Shown piece after piece: positions 19,559-28,329 of a stretch of 64,000 nt of DNA. The translations under genes and the position numbers were made by a program. Source of the stretch: Acanthamoeba sp. SK_2022b (taxonomy: Eukaryota > Discosea > Longamoebia > Acanthamoebidae); the NCBI GenBank assembly GCA_027943245.1, contig JANDJZ010001747.1, positions 62,001 through 126,000 of the forward strand, in the 5' to 3' direction. The first letter of the stretch is position 1. Each line of letters begins with the position of its first letter. Below the pieces are notes generated by a model. It ran no database searches and had not been told where the DNA came from. It was given only the letters and a program-made list of their open reading frames with translations.

Positions 19559-20140
19559 TCAAGCCTTAACCATCTCTTTTTCGATCAGCTGAATCAAGAT
19601 GTGAATCGCTTTGATGTGGATTTCCTGAATGCGGTCGGCGTAGCCGAAGTGCGGCACGCGAATTTCCACATCGGCGGAACCCGCCATCTTGCCGCCGTCC
19701 TTGCCGGTCAGGGTGATCACTTTCATCCCCTTGGCGCGCGCCGCGTCGATGGCCTTGATGATGTTGCCGGAGTTGCCGGAGGTGGAAATGCCCAGCAGCA
19801 CGTCACCTTCGCGGCCTACCGCTTCCACATAGCGAGAGAAGACGTACTCATAGCCGAAGTCGTTGCTGACGCAGGACAGGTGGCTCACGTCCGAGATGGC
19901 AATCGCCGGGTAGCCCGGGCGGTTTTCACGGTAGCGGCCGGTCAGCTCTTCGGCGAAGTGCATCGCGTCGCAATGGGAACCGCCGTTGCCGCAGGAAATC
20001 ACTTTACCGCCGGCTTTGAAGGAATCCGCCAGCAGCACCGCCGCACGTTGGATGGCGTCGATGTTGGCGTCGTCATTGATAAATTTCGCCAGGGTATCAG
20101 CCGCTTCGTTCAGTTCACTGCGAATAAGGTCGTGGTACAT
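19559..20140 (-). CDS. gmhA: Sedoheptulose 7-phosphate isomerase
   Basis: GmhA (LpcA) converts sedoheptulose 7-phosphate to D-glycero-D-manno-heptose 7-phosphate, the first step towards the LPS inner-core heptose. The 193-residue protein is a SIS domain with phosphate-binding loops [19 protein letters not shown] and [10 protein letters not shown]. The C-terminal [13 protein letters not shown] carries the conserved histidine. The short gene stands alone, divergent from fadE, as in E. coli. Confidence 0.97.
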   Translation of the reverse strand: MYHDLIRSELNEAADTLAKFINDDANIDAIQRAAVLLADSFKAGGKVISCGNGGSHCDAMHFAEELTGRYRENRPGYPAIAISDVSHLSCVSNDFGYEYVFSRYVEAVGREGDVLLGISTSGNSGNIIKAIDAARAKGMKVITLTGKDGGKMAGSADVEIRVPHFGYADRIQEIHIKAIHILIQLIEKEMVKA

Positions 20141-20351
20141 GAGGAACCTCTTGTTATCGTCAAATCTTCCGCTCCGCAGTGTACCGGATCGCGGAAACAG
20201 CGAGAAGCATTCTCAGCCAAACAGCGCGCCGGTTAAGGAAGCGGAGAGGTTTTTGATGATTGGTGCTGTCAGTTTGTGACCTGAGTTGTAATTAAACTGT
20301 AAACGCATTGATAAAAATTCTGCCTTGTACTAAAACCTATTACATACACAC

Positions 20352-20368
20352 AACAGGTCAGACCTCTT
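20352..20368 (+). promoter_or_regulatory. FadR operator upstream of fadE
   Basis: The 17-mer aacaggtcagacctctt matches the FadR consensus AACTGGTCNGACCTGTT at all but two defined positions and has an intact GGTCAGACC core. It lies 18 bases before the fadE ATG, suitable for repression relieved by long-chain acyl-CoA. Confidence 0.82.
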
Positions 20369-20386
20369 ACTACTTCGGAGCTTCTT

Positions 20387-22843
20387 ATGATGGTTCTTAG
20401 TATTGTCGTTTTACTGGCTCTCCTCGGCGTGGTGTTCTACCACCGAGTGAACCTTACCCTCAGCAGCCTGATCCTGGTGGCGTACACCGCCGCCATGGGC
20501 GCGATTGGCCTGTGGAGCTTCTGGCTGTTGCTGCCGCTGGCGATCGTGCTGCTGCCGCTGAACCTTTCCTCCCTGCGCCGTTCCCTGCTCTCCGCACCGG
20601 CGTTGCGCGCCTTCCGCAAGGTGATGCCGCCGATGTCCACCACCGAGAAGGAGGCGATCGACGCCGGCACCACCTGGTGGGAAGGCGATCTGTTCCGCGG
20701 CGCGCCGGACTGGAACAAGCTGCACAGCTACCCGAAACCGCGCCTGACGGAAGAAGAGCAGGCGTTTATCGACGGCCCGGTGGAAGAAGCCTGCCGCATG
20801 GCCAACGACTTCCAGATCACCCACGAACTGGCCGATCTGCCGCCTGAACTCTGGGCATACCTGAAAGAACACCGTTTCTTCGCGATGATCATCAAGAAAG
20901 AGTACGGCGGTCTGGAATTCTCTCCTTATGCTCAGGCGATGGTGCTGCAAAAACTGGCCGGCGTTTCCGGCATCCTGGCGATCACCGTCGGCGTGCCGAA
21001 CTCCCTCGGCCCGGGCGAACTGCTGCAGCACTACGGCACCGAAGAACAGAAAAACCACTATCTGCCGGGCCTGGCGCGCGGCGACGAGATCCCTTGCTTC
21101 GCGCTGACCAGCCCGGAAGCGGGCTCCGATGCCGGTGCCATTCCGGACGTCGGCACCGTGTGCATGGGCGACTGGCAGGGCAAGCAGGTGCTGGGCATGC
21201 GCCTGACCTGGAACAAGCGCTACATCACGCTGGCGCCGGTCGCCACCGTACTGGGCCTGGCGTTCAAATTGCATGACCCGAACCGCCTGCTGAGCGACAA
21301 CGAATCCCCGGGCATCACCTGTGCGCTGATCCCGACCAGCACGCCGGGCGTGGAAATCGGCAACCGCCACTTCCCGCTGAACGTGCCGTTCCAAAACGGC
21401 CCGACCCGCGGCACCGACGTGTTCGTCCCGATCGATTACATCATCGGCGGCCCGAAAATGGCCGGCCAGGGCTGGCGCATGCTGGTTGAGTGTCTGTCGG
21501 TCGGTCGCGGCATCACCCTGCCGTCCAACTCTACCGGCAGCCTGAAATCCATCGCCCTGGCGACCGGTGCCTACGCGCACATTCGCCGTCAGTTCAAGAT
21601 CTCCATCGGCAAGATGGAAGGGATCGAAGAGCCGTTGGCGCGCATCGCCGGCAACACCTATGTGATGGACGCCGCCGCTTCGCTGATCACCTATGCGCTG
21701 GTGCAGGGCGAGAAGCCGGCCGTGCTGTCGGCCATCGTCAAATACCACTGTACGCACCGCGGCCAGCAGTCGATCGTTGACGCCATGGACATCGCCGGCG
21801 GTAAAGGCATCATGCTCGGCGAATCCAACTTCCTGGCTCGCGCCTATCAGGGCGCACCGATCGCCATCACGGTGGAAGGCGCGAACATCCTGACCCGCAC
21901 CATGATGATCTTCGGTCAAGGCGCGATCCGCTGCCATCCTTATGTGCTGGATGAAATGGCGGCGGCGCAGAGCAACGATCTGAACGCCTTCGATAAATCG
22001 CTGTTCGGCCATCTGGGCCACGTCGGCAGCAACAAGGTACGCAGCTTCTGGCTGGGCCTGACCAACGGCCGCACCAGCGCCACGCCGACCAAGGACGCGA
22101 CCCGTCGTTACTATCAGCAATTGAACCGCCTGAGCGCCAACCTGGCGTTGCTGTCGGACGTTTCCATGGGCGTGCTGGGCGGTAGCCTGAAGCGCCGCGA
22201 GCGCATCTCCGCTCGCCTGGGGGACATCCTCAGCCAGATGTATTTGGCTTCCGCCGTGCTGAAACGCTTTGACGACGAAGGCCGTCAGAAAGAAGATCTG
22301 CCGCTGGTGCATTGGGGCGTGCAAGACAGCCTGCATAAAGCCGAACAGGCGCTGGATGACCTGCTGCGTAACTTCCCGAACCGCTTTATCGCCGGCGCGA
22401 TGCGCTTCGTGGTCTTCCCGCTCGGCCGTGTGCATACCGCACCGTCCGATCGTCTGGATCACCAGTTGGCCAAGATCCTGCAGGTACCTTCCGCCACCCG
22501 CAGCCGTCTGGGGCGCGGCCAGTACCTGACGCCGAGCGAACATAACCCAATCGGCCTGCTGGAAGCGGCGCTGGCCGACGTGATGGCCGCCGAGCCGATT
22601 CACGAACGTCTGTGCAAGGCGGTCGGCAAAAACCTGCCGTTCACCCGTCTGGATCGTTTGGCGGAACGCGCGCTGGAAGAAGGCAAGATCAGCGCCGACG
22701 AAGCGAAAATTCTGGTGAAAGCCGAAGAGAGCCGTCTGCGCTCCATCAACGTGGACGACTTTGCGCCGGATGCGCTGGCGGCCGCCAAGCCGGAAAAGCC
22801 GGCGGCGCAGTCTAAGCGCCAACAGCAGACCGAAGCGGCTTAA
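20387..22843 (+). CDS. fadE: Acyl-CoA dehydrogenase FadE
   Basis: FadE is the FAD enzyme of the first beta-oxidation step, forming trans-2-enoyl-CoA. The 818 residues (E. coli 814) start with two membrane segments (about 2-50), which places the enzyme at the inner membrane. They continue with the acyl-CoA dehydrogenase core: [28 protein letters not shown] and [19 protein letters not shown]. The long bacterial C-terminal extension is present and ends in an Ala/Lys-rich tail. An opposing 816-residue open frame over the same DNA is a codon-bias shadow. The RBS is GGAG ten bases before the ATG, and a FadR site lies just upstream. Confidence 0.97.
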   Translation: MMVLSIVVLLALLGVVFYHRVNLTLSSLILVAYTAAMGAIGLWSFWLLLPLAIVLLPLNLSSLRRSLLSAPALRAFRKVMPPMSTTEKEAIDAGTTWWEGDLFRGAPDWNKLHSYPKPRLTEEEQAFIDGPVEEACRMANDFQITHELADLPPELWAYLKEHRFFAMIIKKEYGGLEFSPYAQAMVLQKLAGVSGILAITVGVPNSLGPGELLQHYGTEEQKNHYLPGLARGDEIPCFALTSPEAGSDAGAIPDVGTVCMGDWQGKQVLGMRLTWNKRYITLAPVATVLGLAFKLHDPNRLLSDNESPGITCALIPTSTPGVEIGNRHFPLNVPFQNGPTRGTDVFVPIDYIIGGPKMAGQGWRMLVECLSVGRGITLPSNSTGSLKSIALATGAYAHIRRQFKISIGKMEGIEEPLARIAGNTYVMDAAASLITYALVQGEKPAVLSAIVKYHCTHRGQQSIVDAMDIAGGKGIMLGESNFLARAYQGAPIAITVEGANILTRTMMIFGQGAIRCHPYVLDEMAAAQSNDLNAFDKSLFGHLGHVGSNKVRSFWLGLTNGRTSATPTKDATRRYYQQLNRLSANLALLSDVSMGVLGGSLKRRERISARLGDILSQMYLASAVLKRFDDEGRQKEDLPLVHWGVQDSLHKAEQALDDLLRNFPNRFIAGAMRFVVFPLGRVHTAPSDRLDHQLAKILQVPSATRSRLGRGQYLTPSEHNPIGLLEAALADVMAAEPIHERLCKAVGKNLPFTRLDRLAERALEEGKISADEAKILVKAEESRLRSINVDDFAPDALAAAKPEKPAAQSKRQQQTEAA

Positions 22844-22867
22844 CGCCAATTCAAACTTCACGCATCC

Positions 22868-22899
22868 AAGGGGCGATCATCATCGCCCCTTTTTCTTTT
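22868..22899 (+). terminator. Terminator of fadE
   Basis: A perfect 9-bp stem (AGGGGCGAT / ATCGCCCCT) with a four-base loop is followed by TTTTCTTTT, 25 bases past the fadE stop. Confidence 0.92.
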
Positions 22900-23034
22900 C
22901 TTGCATCACGAACTGCGCACCGCGCCGCAGGTTGGCGCAACGGCGGATTTCACGGGAAGGAAGTTCGAGTAGACTGCGCGGCGGGTGCTCTGGATCTTTC
23001 TGTCCGGAGCCTTGGCAAAGGAGAGAAAGAGAAA

Positions 23035-23090
23035 GGCCCCGAGTCGATATTATCAACCCGAGGCCACTCTGATGCCAAGCAACATCAGGT
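23035..23090 (-). ncRNA. sok: Candidate Sok antisense RNA
   Basis: The leader of hok/mok contains the imperfect inverted repeat 23035-23044 / 23056-23065 (ten pairs counting G-U, 11-base loop). Read on minus, it is followed by a pyrimidine run (TTTCTCTTTCTC), as expected for the terminator of a short antisense RNA. The RNA would cover the mok start at 23072, the usual target of Sok. The 5' end is estimated; I could not fix the promoter (a possible -10 TAAGAG lies near 23090-23100). Confidence 0.45.
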
Positions 23091-23158
23091 TAGCCTCTTA
23101 CCCGCCGCAAGGCAAGGATAGGGAGGTCAAAAATGCAGCAAAAACGGGTCGTACTTAA
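23072..23158 (+). CDS. mok: Mok-type overlapping leader reading frame of the hok locus
   Basis: This 28-codon frame starts at ATG 23072 in the hok leader. It runs over the hok start in another frame and stops at 23158, 26 bases inside hok. In the R1 hok/sok system hok translation is coupled to such a mok frame, and Sok RNA blocks mok. The arrangement here is the same. The peptide itself shows no domain. The identification rests on position and overlap, not on sequence similarity. Confidence 0.65.
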   Translation: MPSNIRLASYPPQGKDREVKNAAKTGRT

Positions 23159-23285
23159 ACTGGTGATCGTCTGTATGACGCTGATCGCGTTCATCTGGCT
23201 AACCCGCGGTTCGCTGTGCGAACTGCGCATCAGGCTGGGAGACTCGGAGGTTGCGGCCACTTTGGCTTACGAATCCGAACGGTAA
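23133..23285 (+). CDS. Hok/Gef family type I toxin (small membrane peptide)
   Basis: The 50-codon gene has the Hok layout: a short basic start, one hydrophobic membrane segment (about residues 8-24), the family signature SLCEL at residues 27-31 directly after it, and a C-terminal soluble tail. Hok peptides insert in the inner membrane and collapse its potential when the antisense RNA is lost. A GGGAGG RBS lies six bases before the ATG. The frame is intact. The tail ends about where chromosomal relatives end but lacks their usual second cysteine. It stands alone between fadE and the urease block, with mok and a likely sok. Confidence 0.85.
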   Translation: MQQKRVVLKLVIVCMTLIAFIWLTRGSLCELRIRLGDSEVAATLAYESER

Positions 23286-23358
23286 GGCAACCCAACGGCG
23301 GGGTTCGCCCCGCCCGTTGGCCGATGGTGTCAGGCAGGATCCACGAGCACCCGCCTTT

Positions 23359-24402
23359 TCAACCGCTGACCGTCAGTTTGTCGTAGCCGCGCAGGCGGTA
23401 ATTCACCACCGACACCAACCAGCAGAAGATGAACACGGCGATCACCCAATAGCCCATCTCCCCCAGATGATCGTTGAGCCGCGCGACGGCGTCCCACAGC
23501 GGGCCGGACAGCGCCAGCTTGTCGGCGATAAGCCCGAGCGCTTCGATGCCGCCGATAAACACCGCGATGATCACCGACGCCGCCGTGATGGTCATGTTGT
23601 AGTACAGCTTGCGGATCGGTTTGGAGAACGCCCAACCGTAAGCGCCAATCATCACGAAGTTGTCGATGGAGTCGATCAGCGCCATCCCGGCGGCGAACAG
23701 CGCCGGGAACAGCATGATGCTCCACAGATTCATGCCATGGCCCGCACCGGCGGCCGAAATCCCCAGCAGCCCGACCTCGGTGGCGGTGTCGAAGCCCAGG
23801 CCAAACAAGAAACCCACCAGGTACATGTGCCAGCTCTGGTTCACCAGCCTGAACAGCGGGCGGAAACAGCGCGCCAGCACACCGCCGCCGCTCATCAGCA
23901 GATCCAGCGATTGATGCGCAGGCAGTTCGCCCGCCTTCACCTGCCGGAACGCTCGCCACACGGAGATCAGCACCAGCAGATTGATAAAGGCCACCGTCAG
24001 CAAAAACAACGAGGACACCAGCGTGCCGATCAGGCCGCCGGTTTCGTGAAACCAGCCCATCTGACGGCTGAACATCATCGCCGTCGCGGCAATCGCGGCC
24101 GAGGCCAGCACCACGATGGTCGAGTGGCCGAGCGAGAAGAAGGTACCGACCGCCACCGGCGTTTTGCCCTGCTGCATCAGCTTGCGGGTCACGTTGTCGA
24201 TCGCGGCGATGTGATCGGCATCCACCGCATGGCGCAGACCAAAACTGTAGGCCAGTAAGGCGGTGCCCATCAGCGCGGCATTGTCTTTGAACACCGCCAG
24301 CGCCAGCAGCCAGACGATGACGTTGACCGCCACCAGCCCCAACAACAGGGATACCGCCCGTCGCCGGGCCGCGCCATGCAATCCTTCGGAAACTACCGCC
24401 AT
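23359..24402 (-). CDS. nixA: Nickel/cobalt permease of the NiCoT family (UreH/NixA type)
   Basis: NiCoT permeases import nickel at high affinity; next to urease genes the likely purpose is to supply the urease metal. The 347 residues form about eight membrane segments. The signature motif LRHAVDADHIAAIDNVTRK lies in the second, and FSLGHSTIVV and LGFDTATEVGLL are also typical. The start is ATG at 24402 (AGGAG seven bases upstream) rather than GTG at 24408. It is the last gene of the block ureABCEFGD-yut-nixA, the order described in Yersinia. Confidence 0.92.
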   Translation of the reverse strand: MAVVSEGLHGAARRRAVSLLLGLVAVNVIVWLLALAVFKDNAALMGTALLAYSFGLRHAVDADHIAAIDNVTRKLMQQGKTPVAVGTFFSLGHSTIVVLASAAIAATAMMFSRQMGWFHETGGLIGTLVSSLFLLTVAFINLLVLISVWRAFRQVKAGELPAHQSLDLLMSGGGVLARCFRPLFRLVNQSWHMYLVGFLFGLGFDTATEVGLLGISAAGAGHGMNLWSIMLFPALFAAGMALIDSIDNFVMIGAYGWAFSKPIRKLYYNMTITAASVIIAVFIGGIEALGLIADKLALSGPLWDAVARLNDHLGEMGYWVIAVFIFCWLVSVVNYRLRGYDKLTVSG

Positions 24403-24442
24403 ACCCACACTCCTGTTTTATCGTTATGTTCAAATCAATGGA

Positions 24443-25420
24443 TTAGCGCCGCGCCGCGATCACCGCCGGATTGGCGCTCAAAAACAGCCAGGACGCGATC
24501 ACGAACGGCATGGTCAACGACGGCATGCCCAGCGGGGCCAGCAGGGTATTGAACGCGCCCTGCACCAGCACCGTAAAAATCACGCCGAGCAGCGTATAGA
24601 TCAGCACTCGCCGGCCGGGTGGGTTGAAGACGGATCCCAGCGCCACCGCCGTCAGCACTGCGCTGAAGGCGTACAGCCCGGCGAAAACCGCCTGCGGATC
24701 GGCGCCGATCGCCAGCGATGTGGCCACCGCCAGCAACGCGCCGAAAAAACCCAGCAGCATCGCGCGCGGCGACGACACCGCCAGCCCGAGCAACAGCAGT
24801 ACGCCACCGCTCACGCTGCTGCACAAAAAGACCTGAGAAACGCCATGCAGCGCGCCGCTCAGCATCTCTGCGACGCCGGGATGCGCGTAGAACACCGCCC
24901 CGTCGGCCGGGATGGCCGCCGCCGGCAACCGTACATGCCGCAGATGGCTGAACGGGTAGCTGGCCAACAGCACCGTCCAGGTGGTCAGCACGAAAGGCGC
25001 CGTCAGCGCCGCGATCTTCCAGGTGCGCAACAGCCGATTGAGGCCAACGGTGACGATCACCGAGATCGTGCTGCTGAACATCACGCCGATCCACAGCCAG
25101 GCCGAGGGCAGTAAAAAGGTCGGCAGCGCGGCGCCGACCAGGCAGCCGTTGTAGCCATACAGCCCAGAGCGCAACGCCGTGCGATCGTCCACCAGCCACG
25201 CCGCGCTCAGCGTCGCCGACGCGGTGCCCAGCAGACAGCCGAAGGCCACCTGCGGCAACCCTTCCTCATAGGCGCCCACGAAAATGGCGATAAAAAACAG
25301 TAATCCGGTCAACGGGTTATTTTGAAACATCACCTGCGAACAGCCGCGCAGCACCGCATCCGCCGCCGCCGCTATCCGGCTGTGGGCACACAGACCGCCC
25401 CAACTCCACCTTGTCGTCAT
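24443..25420 (-). CDS. yut: Urea transporter (UT family, Yut type)
   Basis: The protein belongs to the urea transporter family, trimeric channels that let urea cross the inner membrane. The 325 residues carry two repeated halves of about five helices. The first half contains the family motif NNPLTGLLFFIAIF and GLYGYNGCLVGAALP; the second contains GLYAFSAVLTAVALGSVF. The gene lies 19 bases downstream of ureD and before the nickel permease, so it is probably read with the urease operon. An RBS (GGGAAG) lies five bases before the ATG. Confidence 0.92.
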   Translation of the reverse strand: MTTRWSWGGLCAHSRIAAAADAVLRGCSQVMFQNNPLTGLLFFIAIFVGAYEEGLPQVAFGCLLGTASATLSAAWLVDDRTALRSGLYGYNGCLVGAALPTFLLPSAWLWIGVMFSSTISVIVTVGLNRLLRTWKIAALTAPFVLTTWTVLLASYPFSHLRHVRLPAAAIPADGAVFYAHPGVAEMLSGALHGVSQVFLCSSVSGGVLLLLGLAVSSPRAMLLGFFGALLAVATSLAIGADPQAVFAGLYAFSAVLTAVALGSVFNPPGRRVLIYTLLGVIFTVLVQGAFNTLLAPLGMPSLTMPFVIASWLFLSANPAVIAARR

Positions 25421-25439
25421 GACCGCTTCCCGCTGCAGA

Positions 25440-26387
25440 TTAGCGCCAGATAAAGGGCTCCGGCAGCGTCACGCCCAGGATTTCTTCCCGGGCGACGCGC
25501 CAGAAAACGCGAATGGCCGCCTTCACCTGGCGCGCCTCTTTGCCCAGGGCCTTAAAGATCAGCCCGCACTCGTTGGGCAACCGGCTGACGCCGCTGGCGA
25601 TCCCCTCAACCTCGTCATAATGGGGCGCGATGCGATCGAGGATCCGCTGATGGTGCTCGGGCGGCGTCAGCAGGATCACATTGCCGAACACGTCGAACGG
25701 CCCCATCACGCCGACCCCGTTCAGCGGGTGTTTATGCGGCTCCAGCACATAGCGTTCGACAAACAGCGTCTTGCCCTCGGGGCGGCAGGCGCTGATGCGC
25801 GAGGAGTACACGTCGAATCTGAACCCGCGATCCGCCTGATGGTGTTTGCGCCCCGACATCAGGATCTCGCCGTAGAGCAGCGTCGCCGTCGGGTGTAGCG
25901 TAATGCGGGTATCGGTAATGAAGCGCGAACCGCAGTGGGGGATCACCGGATCGGGCATCATCTCCAGATAGCTGCCCTCTTCGAGCGTCAGCGTCTGCAT
26001 CTGCGCCGCGTAATTATTTTCCATGGCGTGGATCTTGGTCGCCGACTGGGTGGTGACATGTCCGCAGGCCTGGGGAGCGACCTGCACCTCGAGCGTCAGG
26101 CGATCGCCCTGCAAGATGCACCCCGAGGTGGAGATGACGAACACGCACGGCATCTGCGGCAGCGCTTCATCCCAATACAGCGCCCGCTGCACCAGAAACG
26201 GTACGCGCCGCTCCATCTGCCGCAGCACGCTGCGATGCCCGCTTAGCGCAAACCCCAGCCGCAGATAGCCGGTTTTGCCCACGCCGCCGCTGGCCATTTG
26301 CGGCGGCTCATCCTGATAATCGGCCAGCTCCGGCGCATCGGCGCCAAGCTGCGCGACGCGCCTCGCGGCTTCGCTGACCGCAGTCAT
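25440..26387 (-). CDS. ureD: Urease accessory protein UreD
   Basis: UreD (UreH in Helicobacter) is the scaffold that binds apo-urease and, with UreF and UreG, guides nickel into the active site. The 315 residues contain the UreD blocks GKTGYLRLGF, TTQSATKIHAM, EMMPDPVIPHCGSRF and YGEILMSGRKHH. The start codon overlaps the ureG stop (ATGA). Its position after ureG is the Yersinia order; in Klebsiella ureD leads the operon. Confidence 0.95.
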   Translation of the reverse strand: MTAVSEAARRVAQLGADAPELADYQDEPPQMASGGVGKTGYLRLGFALSGHRSVLRQMERRVPFLVQRALYWDEALPQMPCVFVISTSGCILQGDRLTLEVQVAPQACGHVTTQSATKIHAMENNYAAQMQTLTLEEGSYLEMMPDPVIPHCGSRFITDTRITLHPTATLLYGEILMSGRKHHQADRGFRFDVYSSRISACRPEGKTLFVERYVLEPHKHPLNGVGVMGPFDVFGNVILLTPPEHHQRILDRIAPHYDEVEGIASGVSRLPNECGLIFKALGKEARQVKAAIRVFWRVAREEILGVTLPEPFIWR

Positions 26388-27019
26388 ACCGCCGCCGACG
26401 GCGCATGGGTGAACAGGAAATCACGCATGATCATGTCCACCAGCTCGTCGATGCCTTCGCCGGTTTTGCAGTTGGTGAGAATATAAGGCCGCTCGCCGCG
26501 CACCACGCGGGTGTCGTGTTCCATCACCGCCAGGCTGGCGCCGACATAGGGGGCCAGATCGATTTTGTTGATCACCAGGATGTCGGCCTGCACCAGGCCC
26601 GCGCCGTTTTTACGCGGGATCTTTTCCCCTTCGGCGACGTCGATGACATAGATGTAAAAGTCCGCCAGCGCCGGGCTGAAGGTCAGCGTCAGGTTATCGC
26701 CGCCGCTCTCGATCATCACCACGTCGCTTTCCGGAAAGCGGGCCTCCATCTCCTCTACCGCCGCGATATTCATGCTCGGATCCTCCCGCACGGCGGTATG
26801 CGGGCAAGCGCCGGTTTCCACGCCCAAAATTTTCTCCTCGTCCAGGATCCCCTTGAGCGTGCGCTTGACCTGTTTGGCGTCTTCGGTGGTGACGATGTCG
26901 TTGGTGATGATCAGCGGGCTGATGCCCCGCTCGATCAAGCGCGGCGTGATGACTTCAATGATCGCGGTCTTGCCCGAGCCTACCGGGCCGCCGATACCGA
27001 TGCGGGTAATTTTCTTCAC
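26384..27019 (-). CDS. ureG: Urease accessory GTPase UreG
   Basis: UreG is the SIMIBI-class GTPase that delivers nickel to urease in a GTP-dependent way. The 211 residues start with the P-loop GIGGPVGSGKTA (about 8-19). The metal-binding Cys-Pro-His occurs in GACPHTAVREDPS, and the guanine-specificity motif in VINKIDLAPYVG. Length and sequence are normal. It lies 18 bases after ureF. Confidence 0.97.
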   Translation of the reverse strand: MKKITRIGIGGPVGSGKTAIIEVITPRLIERGISPLIITNDIVTTEDAKQVKRTLKGILDEEKILGVETGACPHTAVREDPSMNIAAVEEMEARFPESDVVMIESGGDNLTLTFSPALADFYIYVIDVAEGEKIPRKNGAGLVQADILVINKIDLAPYVGASLAVMEHDTRVVRGERPYILTNCKTGEGIDELVDMIMRDFLFTHAPSAAV

Positions 27020-27037
27020 TCTGCTCGTTCCTTATTA

Positions 27038-27724
27038 TCAGTTGCTGAACAGTCGGGTAAATGCGCCGACGTGCAGTGCGGCCAGGACATCGGTCACCGG
27101 CGCGTAAGAGGCCATTTGTTCAACGCCGCCGCGTTCGGCTTCGTCACAAAAAACGTCGATGTCCCGGTTGAGTTGAAACAGGATGCGTTGGGTGTCGATA
27201 TGGGTGACGCGCATCAGGCGCATGGCGGCGCTGAGAATGGTCATCGCCACGCCGTACTGATGCATCACCGCCACCTCTCGCGGGCCGGCGCCCAGCGCCG
27301 TCATCACCACCGCCTGCGTCACCGGATAGGTGCCGGCGGCGCGGCCGGTTTTGATCTGCTCAAGCCACCAGACCACCTGAGGTTCGTCGCAGATGGCCGC
27401 CGCCATTTCCGCCAGCTTTTTTCCCATCCGCACCACCATGTTGCGGCCCTCTTCGTTCAGCTTGCGGTTGAACAGCGCCCAGTCGTGGCCCATCGCCGCC
27501 TCGCGATCGCCGGCCTGCAGCGCCCGGCAGGCCGCCGTCACCGCTCGGCCGTCGCCGCCCGCCGCCTGTTGCAAGGCGGTGCGGGTGAACGACTGCAGCG
27601 TGTCGGTATCGCGCACGATGCCGGCCTGGATCGCCGACTCGACGCCGTTGGAAAAGGCGAACGCCCCCACCGGCAGCACCGAGTCGGCAAACTGCAGAAT
27701 GCGAATCAACTGGACGGCGTTCAT
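27038..27724 (-). CDS. ureF: Urease accessory protein UreF
   Basis: UreF regulates the UreG GTPase within the UreDFG assembly complex. The 228-residue all-helical protein has the family blocks [23 protein letters not shown] and [20 protein letters not shown]. Its start overlaps the ureE stop by four bases, which suggests coupled translation. The sequence resembles the Yersinia type more than the Klebsiella type, in line with gene order. Confidence 0.93.
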   Translation of the reverse strand: MNAVQLIRILQFADSVLPVGAFAFSNGVESAIQAGIVRDTDTLQSFTRTALQQAAGGDGRAVTAACRALQAGDREAAMGHDWALFNRKLNEEGRNMVVRMGKKLAEMAAAICDEPQVVWWLEQIKTGRAAGTYPVTQAVVMTALGAGPREVAVMHQYGVAMTILSAAMRLMRVTHIDTQRILFQLNRDIDVFCDEAERGGVEQMASYAPVTDVLAALHVGAFTRLFSN

Positions 27725-28317
27725 TTCAGTTTGATCACATGCTGGCCGAGGAAGGGGCTGTCGACATGCACATGGGTGGCGGAATCCTCCGCGCCGCCGA
27801 ACAGCAAGCGCGCTTCGGGCTGGGTCAAATGCGGCAAAATGGTTTCACCCTTTACGAACGAATAAGGCAACGCGTGGAAACCGTGAGTTTTCATCACCGA
27901 ATCCATCACCTTGGTCGCCACCGTCAGCGGAATAAAGATGCGATTCCCTTTGATGACCGATTTCCAGTGCTGATTGCCCAGCGCATGCCCCAGTTCGAAC
28001 GCGGTCTTCAGCACCGTCGCCATATCGGTCGCCAGCAACGACTCAAGATGGATGACCATCACGTCGCGCAGGTTCATCTGCACCACCACCGCGCTGCGGT
28101 TCGCTTCGTCCCAAAGCAACACGTCGCCGTCGGCCAGCACCTGATGACGATCGAGGGAGATGCCGAGATCCTGGCCGTCGCGGGTCGTCTTGCGGCAGCG
28201 GCTTTTCTGCGCCTCCCACTGCGAAAGCGCCAGCACGTCCAGCGAGGCGTGTTGCAAGCGTTCGCGCCAGTCGGCATCCCGTTTGATATTGCCGAGTATC
28301 TTTTCAATCACGATCAT
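27721..28317 (-). CDS. ureE: Urease accessory nickel chaperone UreE
   Basis: UreE binds nickel and hands it to UreG. The 198 residues show an N-terminal peptide-binding domain with [19 protein letters not shown] and a metal-binding domain with [11 protein letters not shown], which holds the conserved histidines. The C-terminal tail carries only a few histidines (THVHVD), unlike the His-rich tail of Klebsiella UreE. It starts 12 bases after ureC. Confidence 0.94.
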   Translation of the reverse strand: MIVIEKILGNIKRDADWRERLQHASLDVLALSQWEAQKSRCRKTTRDGQDLGISLDRHQVLADGDVLLWDEANRSAVVVQMNLRDVMVIHLESLLATDMATVLKTAFELGHALGNQHWKSVIKGNRIFIPLTVATKVMDSVMKTHGFHALPYSFVKGETILPHLTQPEARLLFGGAEDSATHVHVDSPFLGQHVIKLK

Positions 28318-28329
28318 GAGCGGCGGTTC

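Noticed and set aside
20411..22861. 816-codon open frame on minus opposite fadE
   Set aside because: It mirrors fadE codon for codon, has composition typical of an antisense shadow in GC-rich DNA (His, Arg, Gln and Val rich) and resembles no family.
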